Origin: Sphingobacteriaceae bacterium
GTDB taxonomy: Bacteria; Bacteroidota; Bacteroidia; Sphingobacteriales; Sphingobacteriaceae
DNA: 64,000 nucleotides
Assembly: GCA_029266635.1 (NCBI GenBank)
Contig: JAQSWM010000002.1
Span: 124,001 to 188,000 of the forward strand
Direction of reading: 5' to 3'
Shown: piece after piece, positions 37,201 to 44,805 of the stretch
How positions within the stretch are numbered: position 1 is the first letter of the stretch
How the letters are laid out: every line of letters starts with the position of its first letter
The notes under the pieces: generated by a model
The model's database searches: none
Told to the model about the DNA's origin: nothing
Seen by the model: the letters and a program-made list of their open reading frames with translations, nothing else
Program-made: the position numbers and the translations under genes

Positions 37201-38805
37201 ACCATCATCGGAACAAATTTTGCCGGGACAACCTCAGTGTCTTTTGGAGGCACTGCTGCTAGTTCTTTCACGGTAGTTTCACCTACATCTATCACTGCCG
37301 TGGTAGGTAGTGGAGCATCGGGAAGTGTCTCTGTTATCAATCCCGCGGGAACAGCTGCTCTCGCAGGTTTTACGTTCTTCCTGACGCCAACTATCACATC
37401 CTTTACCCCAACCTCTGGAGCTAACGGAGCTACCGTGACCATAACAGGCACCAACTTAGCCGGAGCTACTTCAGTGACCTTTGGCGGCGTGCCGGTATTA
37501 TCATTTAACGTTGTATCAGCTACCACGATAACTGCCGTAGTTGGAGGTGGCGCATCTGGTTCGGTAAGTGTTACCACGCCGGGCGGCACTGCAACTTCAG
37601 CAGGGTTTACATTTATCCCGGTACCGGTAATTACCTCATTTGCGCAAACAACAGGAACATCGGGCACCAGCGTGACCATTACAGGAACAGGCTTGTCGGG
37701 TGCGACGGCGGTAAGTTTTGGCGGAACTGCGGCAACATCGTTTACCGTGAATTCAGCAACAAGTATTACGGCTGTGATTGGAGTGGGGGCATCCGGCTCG
37801 GTGAGCGTAACAACTCCGGGAGGAACTGCGACGCTGGCAGGATTTACTTACGTGCCGAGACCAGTAATTATAGCCGGTGGTCCAACCAACTTTATCAGCG
37901 GCGGAAGCGTATTTTTAACCGCAAGCACCGGTGCCGGCTTTACGTATAAATGGACAAAAGATGGAGTTGATATCCCGAATGCTACGGGCTTGAGCTATAC
38001 TGCCAACACGAGCGGGAGCTATACGGTGAGCATAGTATCGGGTACGTTGGTGGCTACATCTTTGCCGGTAGTTGTAAGTTCCGTTTTTGTGCTTCCATTC
38101 AATAACTTTAAATTGCTTACAACAGCCGAAACATGCCGGTCAAGCAATAACGGGAACTTGAACATTACTGCTTTGCAGGCTTTAAACTATACGGCAACTC
38201 TTACGGGAAATAGCATAAACAAAACTTTCAATTTCACCAGTTCGTTGGATATCCCGAACTTATCAGCCGGATCGTATTCAATTTGCTTTACAGTTGCGGG
38301 GCAGCCGGGATTCAGCCAGTGCTTCGATGTTGTGATAACTGAGCCAAAAGATCTGGCACTTTATACAGCTGTAAATAAGTCGAACAACACCATCAGCCTG
38401 AATATGGAAGGTGGAGATGCGTATAATATTGAACTGAATGGGATTTTTTATACTACGAAGAGCAGCCAGATAACGTTGCCGCTTTCTGAAGGCAGTAACA
38501 GCCTGAAAGTCTCTACCGATAAAGCATGCCAGGGAGTAGTTGAGAAGATCATTAATCTTTCCGGTGAGGTGCTTCTTTATCCGAACCCGGTAGAAAAGAT
38601 ACTTACCCTTAATCTCGGCAATCAAAGCTCGCGTAAAGCAAACGTAGAAGTCCGGGACCTTGCAGGAAAGTTGATTTTTGCTAAACAGTACACAAACGAG
38701 TACGGAGTGATCGAAGCCGATCTATCCACCCTTAATTCGGGCATTTATGTGCTTAAGCTTTCGCTCGATAATTCTGATACTATTTATAAGATTGTGAAAA
38801 AATGA
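34258..38805 (+). CDS. Giant T9SS-secreted surface protein with IPT/TIG and FG-GAP repeats
   Basis: 1515 residues. Signal peptide ends AAQAG (about 24). Two IPT/TIG domains (about 24-190); seven FG-GAP/VCBS-like repeats with Ca-binding loops of the type DxDGDGxxD (about 210-565); eight more TIG domains of about 79 residues, many sharing 'GATAVSFGGTPATSFTV' and 'SGSVSVTTPGGTA' (about 566-1200); an Ig/PKD-like domain ('GFTYKWTKDGVDIPN'); and a type IX secretion sorting domain ('LYPNPVEKILTLNL' to the end). Likely an adhesin or scaffold exported to the cell surface. The next gene overlaps its stop by 4 bases (ATGA). Confidence 0.93.
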   Translation: MIKTLPRLFLSCCLLLLLNVAAQAGIAPAPVVSSFAPTSASAGTTVTITGTDFTGATAVSFGGTPAASFTVNSPTSITATVGTGSSGSVSVTTIDGTGSKAGFVFLVPPLISNFTPATGSIGSTVTISGSNFSSVATDNIVYFGAAKASVLSATSTQLTVSVPAGATYQPITVTTNGLVASSSKPFVSTFTGGGTGFAANSFAAKVELASGSGSANPHSISVGDVDGDGKTDLAVANLGANTVSIFLNTSTSGTISFAGKVDVVAGNSPYVAILNDLDGDSKPDLAVINVDLNTVSVLSNTSTPGNVSFGAAASFATGFDPLSIAVGDFNQDGKPDLAVANNGSNTVSVLMNKSSAGSLSFAPKVDFTAGTNPAGIAVGDLDGDGKLDLAVTNYSARTVSVLLNTSAASVSFAAKADFTTGSYPLGIAIGDVDDDGKPDISVTNFGISINPGNTVSVLRNTSSIGSASFAAKADFATGGSPSAVALGDLDGNGKADLIVTNYEEGSVSALANLSSAGSVSFSSKTNYTTGSQPNSAFAADLDGDGKSDLIVPSQNTSTIAVLKNQNTLPNITSFTPLSAGGGATVTITGTKLTGATSVSFGGTATASFVVNSATSISAVLAGGASGNVSVTTPGGTASLAGFTFVPAPVISSFNPVSAPTGATVTITGSNFTGATAVSFGGTPATSFTVVSSTSITAVIAAGASGSVSVTTPGGTGTLAGFTFIPAPTITSFTPTTATNGSLVAIAGTNFTGATAVTFGGTPATSFTVISPTSIAAIVGPGASGNVSVTTPGGTASLAGFTFNLVQPVVSSFSATSGGTGATITINGNFLAGATSVTFGGVAASSFSVVSVSTITAIVGAGASGSVSVTTPGGTSSLPGFTYIPTPVISSFTPTGAMAANTVTITGSNFNGATAVSFGGTPATSFTVVSPTSITAVVGAGASGNVSVTTPGGTATLAGFSFIQAPAITSFSPVSAKAGSTVTIIGTNFAGTTSVSFGGTAASSFTVVSPTSITAVVGSGASGSVSVINPAGTAALAGFTFFLTPTITSFTPTSGANGATVTITGTNLAGATSVTFGGVPVLSFNVVSATTITAVVGGGASGSVSVTTPGGTATSAGFTFIPVPVITSFAQTTGTSGTSVTITGTGLSGATAVSFGGTAATSFTVNSATSITAVIGVGASGSVSVTTPGGTATLAGFTYVPRPVIIAGGPTNFISGGSVFLTASTGAGFTYKWTKDGVDIPNATGLSYTANTSGSYTVSIVSGTLVATSLPVVVSSVFVLPFNNFKLLTTAETCRSSNNGNLNITALQALNYTATLTGNSINKTFNFTSSLDIPNLSAGSYSICFTVAGQPGFSQCFDVVITEPKDLALYTAVNKSNNTISLNMEGGDAYNIELNGIFYTTKSSQITLPLSEGSNSLKVSTDKACQGVVEKIINLSGEVLLYPNPVEKILTLNLGNQSSRKANVEVRDLAGKLIFAKQYTNEYGVIEADLSTLNSGIYVLKLSLDNSDTIYKIVKK
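35955..37860 (+). repeat. Eight tandem IPT/TIG-encoding repeats of about 239 bases
   Basis: Protein-level period of about 79 residues, eight consecutive units, with near-identical DNA blocks for the 'FGG-T-A-SF' and 'SVSVTTPGGTA' parts. Two further diverged units lie at 34320-34830. The repeated DNA could change copy number by recombination or slippage. Confidence 0.9.
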
Positions 38806-39485
38806 GACAGGGAATAATATTGATATGCATGCTGGTTTGTATGGCCGGCTGCAAGAAAAGAACATACGTTCCGTTTCCTCCTACAAAAGTATCCCTGGTA
38901 TTTCCTGCCAAAGATGCCCCATGTACGACCGGAACGGTAATATCCACATCGCAGAATACGGTGGTTTTTCAATGGAACAGTTCTGAGTACACAGACTCTT
39001 ACGAGCTTCACCTGAAAAATCTGCTGACTGATGTAAGTACTACAACGGCCGTAACCAGCAATCAGCTTGAAGTTACCCTGAGCCGCAATACGCCATACTC
39101 ATGGTATATCATTTCTATAAACAATTATAGCACTGAGCGGGTTCAAAGCGACGTTTGGAAATTTTACAACTCCGGTCCGGGGATACTTTCTTACGCACCC
39201 TATCCCGCAGAAATCCTGACGCCCGGCTTTGGACAATCTGTTACCGCTACAGGAAACAAATTACACCTGGACTGGAATGGAAGCGACGTGGATAATGATA
39301 TCGCTACTTACGATGTGTATTTCGGCACAACCTCATCTCCGGCTGTTTTCAAAAGTGCTTTGACCGAAAGTATCGCCATGGATGTTCCCGTAACTTCCGG
39401 TAATACTTACTATTGGAAAGTCATCACAAAAGATAAACAGGGAAATACATCCAACTCTGGTTTATACCAGTTTAAGGTGAATTGA
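38802..39485 (+). CDS. Lipoprotein with two fibronectin type III-like domains
   Basis: 227 residues. Lipoprotein signal ending CMAGC (Cys17). Two FN3/Ig-like domains: about 28-118 ('VVFQWNSSEYTDSYELHLKN', 'TPYSWYIISIN') and about 130-227 ('LHLDWNGSDVDNDIATYDVY', 'TYYWKVITKDKQGN'). Overlaps the giant TIG protein gene by 4 bases, so translation is coupled; the product may anchor or receive that protein at the outer membrane. This partner role is inferred only from the coupling. Confidence 0.88.
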   Translation: MRQGIILICMLVCMAGCKKRTYVPFPPTKVSLVFPAKDAPCTTGTVISTSQNTVVFQWNSSEYTDSYELHLKNLLTDVSTTTAVTSNQLEVTLSRNTPYSWYIISINNYSTERVQSDVWKFYNSGPGILSYAPYPAEILTPGFGQSVTATGNKLHLDWNGSDVDNDIATYDVYFGTTSSPAVFKSALTESIAMDVPVTSGNTYYWKVITKDKQGNTSNSGLYQFKVN

Positions 39486-39486
39486 T

Positions 39487-39517
39487 AATACTGCAGAAGG
39501 GTTTCTTCTGCAGTATT
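39487..39517 (+). terminator. Hairpin after the TIG/lipoprotein operon
   Basis: A 13-base perfect stem (AATACTGCAGAAG / CTTCTGCAGTATT) with a 5-base loop starts 2 bases after the lipoprotein stop. There is no clear T-tract after it, so it may be a 3' stabilising hairpin more than a true terminator. Confidence 0.6.
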
Positions 39518-39621
39518 ACTCTTGATCCAAGGCGTCCCCAGCTTATTGGCACGGTTTTTTGACATTGCCTGAAAATATCAATTCTACTCTTCCGTTCAAT
39601 AATTGACGCGAGGAGGGCAGG

Positions 39622-41460
39622 ATGTTAGGTTTATCAGGGAAAGTGAAAAAGATAGCAATTAAAAGGGATGTACTTTGGGCGGGCTTGTCGCTTCTTATCA
39701 TACTGTTAGCTGGATTTAGCTATACAATTACCAAGCCCGTGATTTTGCAGAAGCCACTTGAAGCACCAGTTTCCCAGAGTGTTGCTGTGCTTTTCAACAA
39801 TCAGTCGGATATAATCCCTCTCAAGAACCTCAAAAAAAGAAATATAGCGAGTATCAATATTGGCACTGCGTTCTCAGGTCCGTTTGATGCCATGCTCCGC
39901 AACTATGCGCCGGTCAAGAGTTTTACGTGGGGCTTGTTTAACCCGAAAGAACTAAGCAGGTTCAATACGCTTATTATACAGGTCAACGAGCAGACCGTCT
40001 ACGATCCTAACCTGGTTAACTTTCTTACCAAATCGCTCGGCAATAAGGAAATCATTATAGCTGGTTTTGGCAATGTCTCGGCTCTGCAGCGCCTGGATGG
40101 ATTCAAAATGCCTATTTTCTGGAGCCCGGCAGAGAGCGTTAAGGCAGCAGAGCACGCAGCCCAGGTTATTTTTGGGGGTGAGGGCACGGAAGGGCGCTTA
40201 TCCCAAAGTGTTGGCCTGAACTTTCATCGTGGCTCGGGCTTTAGCACATGGCAAAACAGGCTCAGGTATAATGTGCGCCCGGAGGAGTTTGGCATAGACT
40301 CCAGCAAACTTGCTAGCATAGACGGTATAGTAAAAGAAGCCATCAACGAGCGTGCTACTCCCGGGGCTGTTGTTATGGTTATAAAGCAAGGGAATGTTAT
40401 TTTCAACAAAGCGTACGGTAATCACACGTACGACACAGATGTAGCAACAAAAACTGATGACATCTTCGACGTAGCCTCTGTAACCAAAATTGGCGCTACC
40501 ACGATGGCAGTAATGCGCCTTTACGAACAAGGAAAACTTAGTCTAAATGCAGGTATAGGCAAGTATCTGCCCGACGCTCGCAACACCAACAAAGAAAATA
40601 TCCCTATTCATGATGTGATGCTTCACGAAGCTGGGTTTATCAACCTTGATTTTACCGGTGCAGTAAGAGCTTTGGACCATAGCCCCGATTCTTCTTTTTA
40701 CTACCCATCTAAAGTTTCTGATAATTTCTACATGCGCCGCAACTATTACCATGATGTGATGTGGCCTAAGATGCTGAAATCGCCAACGCCAACCCGCGGG
40801 CAATACGTTTACAGCGATATTAGTATGTATGTGATGAAGGAGGTAATTGAACATCAGGCAAAAGAACCTCTGGATGAATACGTCCTTGAACAATTTTATC
40901 AGCCATTGGGCATGCGCACTGCCGGTTTCAATCCGCGGAGGCGTTTTGATAAGGAGCAGATTGTACCAACAGAAAATGATGTTTATTTCCGGAAGACCTT
41001 GTTGCAAGGCTATGTTCACGACCAGGGCGCTGGCTTAGCAGATGGTGTATCCGGTCACGCCGGGCTGTTCGCAAGCGCTAATGACCTTGCGATATTGAAT
41101 CAGATGTTGCTGAACGGTGGAACATACGGCGGCGAAGATTATTTCAAGCCCGCAACTGTGGATTTATTTACCAGCCGGCAATCAAACGTTAGTTACCGCG
41201 GCTTTGGGTTTGACCGCTCGAGCGGTCATGGCTATCCATCAAAACTTGCCTCAACAGAGACTTATGGGCATACCGGATATACCGGCACCTGCGTTTGGGT
41301 TGACCCGAAATATAAACTTATTTATATTTTCCTGTCGAACCGCGTAAACCCGTCGGTAAGCAATAAGTTGAACAGCTTGCGGATCCGCCCGCGAATTCAG
41401 GACGTAGTGTATGAGGCAATGCTGCAGGGCGAGAACAATCTTGCCAGCATCGGCAATTAA
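39622..41460 (+). CDS. Membrane-anchored serine hydrolase (class C beta-lactamase-like) with GH3 C-terminal-like domain
   Basis: 612 residues. N-terminal transmembrane or signal segment (about 18-37). Residues 48-200 ('SVAVLFNNQSDIIPLKNL', 'IIIAGFGNVSALQRLDGF', 'QVIFGGEGTEGRL') resemble the GH3 C-terminal domain. The serine hydrolase domain spans about 215-600: SxxK motif 'SVTK', Tyr of 'VYSD', and 'GHTGYTG' standing for KTG. Bacteroidota commonly encode about 970-residue fusions of GH3 glucosaminidase plus this hydrolase; here the GH3 catalytic domain is missing. Likely cell-wall or peptide hydrolase. Start ATG follows 'gaggagggcagg'. Confidence 0.88.
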   Translation: MLGLSGKVKKIAIKRDVLWAGLSLLIILLAGFSYTITKPVILQKPLEAPVSQSVAVLFNNQSDIIPLKNLKKRNIASINIGTAFSGPFDAMLRNYAPVKSFTWGLFNPKELSRFNTLIIQVNEQTVYDPNLVNFLTKSLGNKEIIIAGFGNVSALQRLDGFKMPIFWSPAESVKAAEHAAQVIFGGEGTEGRLSQSVGLNFHRGSGFSTWQNRLRYNVRPEEFGIDSSKLASIDGIVKEAINERATPGAVVMVIKQGNVIFNKAYGNHTYDTDVATKTDDIFDVASVTKIGATTMAVMRLYEQGKLSLNAGIGKYLPDARNTNKENIPIHDVMLHEAGFINLDFTGAVRALDHSPDSSFYYPSKVSDNFYMRRNYYHDVMWPKMLKSPTPTRGQYVYSDISMYVMKEVIEHQAKEPLDEYVLEQFYQPLGMRTAGFNPRRRFDKEQIVPTENDVYFRKTLLQGYVHDQGAGLADGVSGHAGLFASANDLAILNQMLLNGGTYGGEDYFKPATVDLFTSRQSNVSYRGFGFDRSSGHGYPSKLASTETYGHTGYTGTCVWVDPKYKLIYIFLSNRVNPSVSNKLNSLRIRPRIQDVVYEAMLQGENNLASIGN

Positions 41461-41834
41461 CCATTTCCGTCGAAAGCGAGTTTCATAAAACCCATCACTT
41501 CTTCATTTATATCGTCTTTTGAGTAAATCCTGAGATGATGGTTGAACTGCTTATCATCGCCGGGAACCTGGGCGATCTTTTGGAAGCATAAATTTTCAGG
41601 ATAAGGTTTCTCAAACGGGAGTACCACGTGAATAAAGTTTTTGCCGAGTTGAGTGATCCAGGCAATTCGTTTGTCCCCGTTTGATACTGCGATCATTGTT
41701 TTTGTAGCGTGTAAACTGATGTTTCCCACACGGCTGAACTGGTCCGTAAAGTGTTCGAACAGAGAAATAGTTAGCTCTGACTTGCCCGATAAAAATCCCT
41801 CGACTGAGGTCTCGCCCGATTCATTGTAATCCAT
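41457..41834 (-). CDS. DUF5655-like protein, 125 residues
   Basis: Cytosolic protein without signal. 'LFEHFTDQFSRVG', 'KTMIAVSNGDKRIAWITQL', 'IHVVLPFEKPYPENL' and 'HLRIYSKDDINEEVMGFM' follow the layout of DUF5655, a small domain of unknown function; I am moderately sure. Convergent with the serine hydrolase, overlapping its stop by 4 bases. Confidence 0.78.
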   Translation of the reverse strand: MDYNESGETSVEGFLSGKSELTISLFEHFTDQFSRVGNISLHATKTMIAVSNGDKRIAWITQLGKNFIHVVLPFEKPYPENLCFQKIAQVPGDDKQFNHHLRIYSKDDINEEVMGFMKLAFDGNG

Positions 41835-41909
41835 AGTTCAGCGTTTATGGTGTAAATAATTGCGCATGTAAATATCTTTAGTTTTATTTGATGGTTAACC
41901 TAAACTGTT

Positions 41910-43568
41910 ATGAACAAAATTTTGGCTTTTTCAGGAGTTGCAGCGTGGGCGCTTATGGCAGCCTGCAGCCAACCGACACAGGTAAATACAGACGATCAGG
42001 ATCCAGATCTGAAGGTTATTAATGCTGATTCGCTTGGCAAGCATATAGAAGTACTGTCGTCTGACGACTTTATGGGGCGAAAGCCATTTACGGCAGGCGA
42101 GACAAAAACTATCGAATACCTTCAGGCACAATTTAAACAGATCGGACTTGAGCCGGGCAATGGCGATAGCTATTACCAGGATGTCCCGTTAACGGAAATT
42201 ACTACCAAGGGAGCAGATTCTATGATGGTAGAATCGCCGAAAGGCAAGTTTGCTTTAAAAGGCTTTGATGATTATGCGATATGGACGCAGCGGACAGAAC
42301 CCAAAGTCAGCCTTGATAAAGATGAACTTGTTTTCGCCGGTTTCGGGATTGTTGCGCCAGAGCTTGGCTGGAACGACTACGCAGGAATAGATGTGAAAGG
42401 GAAGGTGGTGTTGGTGATGGTGAACGATCCCGATTTCGGAACACAAGACTCCTCTTTGTTCAAAGGAAGAACCATGACATATTATGGACGTTGGACTTAT
42501 AAATTCGAAGAAGCTGCCCGCCAGGGAGCTAAAGGATGCCTGATCATCCACAATACCGCTGCTGCCAGCTACGCCTTCAACGTTGTTCAGAATAACTGGA
42601 ACTCTGCCCGCTTAAATCTGGCAACATCCGATTACCAGTGTGCAGTAGTTGGTTGGGTTACCGCACCCGCAACCCAGAAATTGTTTGAAGCTGCAGGCTT
42701 AGATACAGCCCTCATGCAAAAAGCAAAGCAAAAAGGCTTTAAGCCCGTGCCGATGGGTTTAAAACTCACAACTTCTGTGCAGGTGAAAGTGAAAAAAGAT
42801 ATGTCGCACAACGTGATTGCTAAGATTACCGGATCAAAGCGCCCGAACGAATACATTATTTACTCGGCACACTGGGACCACCTTGGAGTAGGTACACCTG
42901 ATGCTACCGGCGATTCCATTTACAACGGTGCGGTGGACAACGCCAGCGGCACGGCCGGGTTGTTGGAACTTGCCCGGGCATTCAAGAACATGAAAGAAAA
43001 ACCTGAGCGCACAATAGTTTTTCTGGCGGTAACATCAGAAGAGCAGGGCTTGCTTGGAGCTGCGTGGTATGCTGCGCATCCGGTTTATCCGGCGGCACAA
43101 ACCGTTGCTAACATTAATATGGATTGTCTTAATGTTTATGGAAAAAGTAAAGATCTGATAGTGGTGGGCCAGGGCCAGTCGGAATTGGAAGACATACTGA
43201 AAGAAGAGGCGGAAAAAGCGGGGCGTTATCTCACTGCCGAAACCCATCCCGAAGCCGGCTCATACTTCCGCTCAGACCACTTTAACTTTGCCAAAGCTGG
43301 CATCCCTGCGCTTTACGTCGAAAACGGTATCGACTTGGTGGACGGCGGCAAGAGCGAAGGAGAGAAATTCAGCAAAGAATACAACGAGAAACATTACCAC
43401 CAGCCTTCTGATGAATACGACCCCGAGCACTGGAAGATGGACGGTGCAATTGAGGATCTGAAACTGTTTTTTAAAGTCGGGAAGCATCTTTCGCAAAGCG
43501 ATAAATGGCCAGCCTGGAAAAGCGGATCAGAGTTTAAGGCGATAAGGGATAAGCAGCAACACCACTGA
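41910..43568 (+). CDS. M28 family metallopeptidase, lipoprotein
   Basis: 552 residues. Lipoprotein signal ending LMAAC (Cys19). A PA-type insert (about 130-260) precedes or interrupts the peptidase core. Zinc ligands and catalytic residues: 'YSAHWDHLGVG' (His), 'GAVDNASGTAG' (Asp), 'TSEEQGLLGA' (catalytic Glu and ligand Glu), 'INMDCLN' (Asp) and 'YFRSDHFNF' (His). Aminopeptidase-like activity in the periplasm or at the surface. A weak -7 box TATCTTTA lies at 41873-41880. The AT-rich nuclease-like gene begins 2 bases after its stop. Confidence 0.94.
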   Translation: MNKILAFSGVAAWALMAACSQPTQVNTDDQDPDLKVINADSLGKHIEVLSSDDFMGRKPFTAGETKTIEYLQAQFKQIGLEPGNGDSYYQDVPLTEITTKGADSMMVESPKGKFALKGFDDYAIWTQRTEPKVSLDKDELVFAGFGIVAPELGWNDYAGIDVKGKVVLVMVNDPDFGTQDSSLFKGRTMTYYGRWTYKFEEAARQGAKGCLIIHNTAAASYAFNVVQNNWNSARLNLATSDYQCAVVGWVTAPATQKLFEAAGLDTALMQKAKQKGFKPVPMGLKLTTSVQVKVKKDMSHNVIAKITGSKRPNEYIIYSAHWDHLGVGTPDATGDSIYNGAVDNASGTAGLLELARAFKNMKEKPERTIVFLAVTSEEQGLLGAAWYAAHPVYPAAQTVANINMDCLNVYGKSKDLIVVGQGQSELEDILKEEAEKAGRYLTAETHPEAGSYFRSDHFNFAKAGIPALYVENGIDLVDGGKSEGEKFSKEYNEKHYHQPSDEYDPEHWKMDGAIEDLKLFFKVGKHLSQSDKWPAWKSGSEFKAIRDKQQHH

Positions 43569-43570
43569 TC

Positions 43571-44479
43571 ATGCTGGATACAGGATTACAATACATCAAA
43601 GATGACGTGATAGATTCATCAGGATTCTTAAGGAGAGCCCGAAAACATCAATCCCAATTTAGAGTTGACTATTTAGGGCTGGGTTATGATGGGTATGGAA
43701 ATTATTTGACAGAGGAGGATGCCAAAGAGGGACACAATTTTTATGATGGTTTCGGCATTTTCGATGCTGTCAAAAAAAGGTATAATAATAAATATAGTAA
43801 GCCGCTCTGTGCGAACATGTTGAGAAGCGAACACATCCCTTTTAATTTTTTCATTCCATTCAATAAAGGTGGGAGCTCGAACACATATCTTAAGAATGTA
43901 TTAAATGACTTTTTTAATGATTCCATAAGATCAACTGACGACATAAAGATTGAATATGCCCCATCCCCTAAAGAGCATTATTTAAATGATGCCACTTCTT
44001 TCGATGCTTATATTGAATATACCCATCGAGATGGCGCTAAGGGAATTATCGGTATTGAAGTAAAATATACAGAAAAAGAGTACAAGCTAAAACTTAACTC
44101 TTCCGAGGCGGACAAATGTAACACAGCAACTTCCTCTTATCACCTAACCACCAAAGCATCTAATCTTTATAAACCTGGATCGGTTGAGACCTTGAAGACT
44201 GACAAATTTCGTCAGATTTGGCGCAATCATATTTTAGGTGAAAGCATATTGCTTAAGCATCCGGAATATAAGCACTTTACTTCTCTCACTTTATTTCCAG
44301 AAGGCAATGTGCATTTCGTCGAAGCAAGCCGGGAATACATAGATAAGCTTGCCAACAATGAAAACAAGTTTCTTGCGGTTACTTATGAAGAATTCTTTTC
44401 TTCTTGCAAAAAATATTGTCCTAATGAGGAGTATAACAAATGGCTTAACTACTTAACCGAAAGATACATCGTAACCTAG
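43571..44479 (+). CDS. PD-(D/E)XK nuclease-like protein (PGN_0703-type putative restriction endonuclease)
   Basis: 302 residues, no signal peptide. 'SFDAYIEY' (Asp145) followed by 'GIIGIEVKYTE' (Glu163-Val-Lys165) gives the D...ExK metal-binding core of PD-(D/E)XK nucleases. Overall layout, including 'CANMLRSEHIPFNFF' and 'LTLFPEGNVHF', agrees with my memory of PGN_0703-type putative restriction endonucleases. The gene is visibly AT-richer than both neighbours, a sign of acquisition. No methyltransferase or specificity subunit is nearby. It starts 2 bases after the M28 gene, so it may borrow that promoter. Confidence 0.75.
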   Translation: MLDTGLQYIKDDVIDSSGFLRRARKHQSQFRVDYLGLGYDGYGNYLTEEDAKEGHNFYDGFGIFDAVKKRYNNKYSKPLCANMLRSEHIPFNFFIPFNKGGSSNTYLKNVLNDFFNDSIRSTDDIKIEYAPSPKEHYLNDATSFDAYIEYTHRDGAKGIIGIEVKYTEKEYKLKLNSSEADKCNTATSSYHLTTKASNLYKPGSVETLKTDKFRQIWRNHILGESILLKHPEYKHFTSLTLFPEGNVHFVEASREYIDKLANNENKFLAVTYEEFFSSCKKYCPNEEYNKWLNYLTERYIVT

Positions 44480-44482
44480 TTC

Positions 44483-44701
44483 TTATGATGTTCCGGTAAC
44501 GTCCGGATTTCCCGGGTTAACCGGCTGCTCACTTTTTGCTTTCTTCGCGGCAATATTCCCGTAGTTGGCATTATCTTTATGATACTCCTTATCCTCAGGC
44601 TTAACCACAGCCTCTTCATCATCCTGTGGATGTTTGATGTCTTTGCGTTTTGAATCTTTCGGTTCAAACTTTTCGGGTTTATCGCTTTGATTGTTAATCA
44701 T
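44483..44701 (-). CDS. Small hydrophilic hypothetical protein, 72 residues
   Basis: Highly charged, low-complexity protein ('DKPEKFEPKDSKRKDIKHP', 'DKEYHKDNANYG', 'PVNPGNPDVTG') that looks intrinsically disordered. No signal, no known motif. Ends 3 bases from the convergent nuclease-like gene. The reading frame is more protein-like than the overlapping alternative at 44476-44667. Similar short Lys/Glu-rich proteins are common in Sphingobacteria. Confidence 0.6.
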   Translation of the reverse strand: MINNQSDKPEKFEPKDSKRKDIKHPQDDEEAVVKPEDKEYHKDNANYGNIAAKKAKSEQPVNPGNPDVTGTS

Positions 44702-44790
44702 CGGTCTGTTTTAGTTACAAACCGGGAGATTCTAAAATGGTTTTGAACAGTTGCTTCGGGAAGTAGGTGCATTACACCGGTGCAAATTTT

Positions 44791-44798
44791 TACATTTG
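44791..44798 (+). promoter_or_regulatory. Promoter -7 element upstream of gap
   Basis: TACATTTG matches TAnnTTTG exactly, 7 bases before the gap ATG at 44806, implying a very short leader or a start close to the transcription start. No clear -33 TTTG box is seen. Confidence 0.45.
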
Positions 44799-44805
44799 CC
44801 ATCGC

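Noticed and set aside
35949-37679. Two long minus-strand open frames (316 and 259 codons)
   Set aside because: They are antisense to the repetitive TIG domains; the codon pattern of the repeats keeps the opposite strand open. Val/Pro-rich translation repeats with the same period and has no start context.
35955-37860. CRISPR-like regular repeats
   Set aside because: The period is about 239 bases, in frame and protein-coding (TIG domains); there are no short direct repeats with unique spacers.
44476-44667. Alternative 63-codon frame near the small hydrophilic gene
   Set aside because: Overlaps the 72-residue frame in another phase, and its Arg/Leu/Ile-rich translation looks less protein-like.
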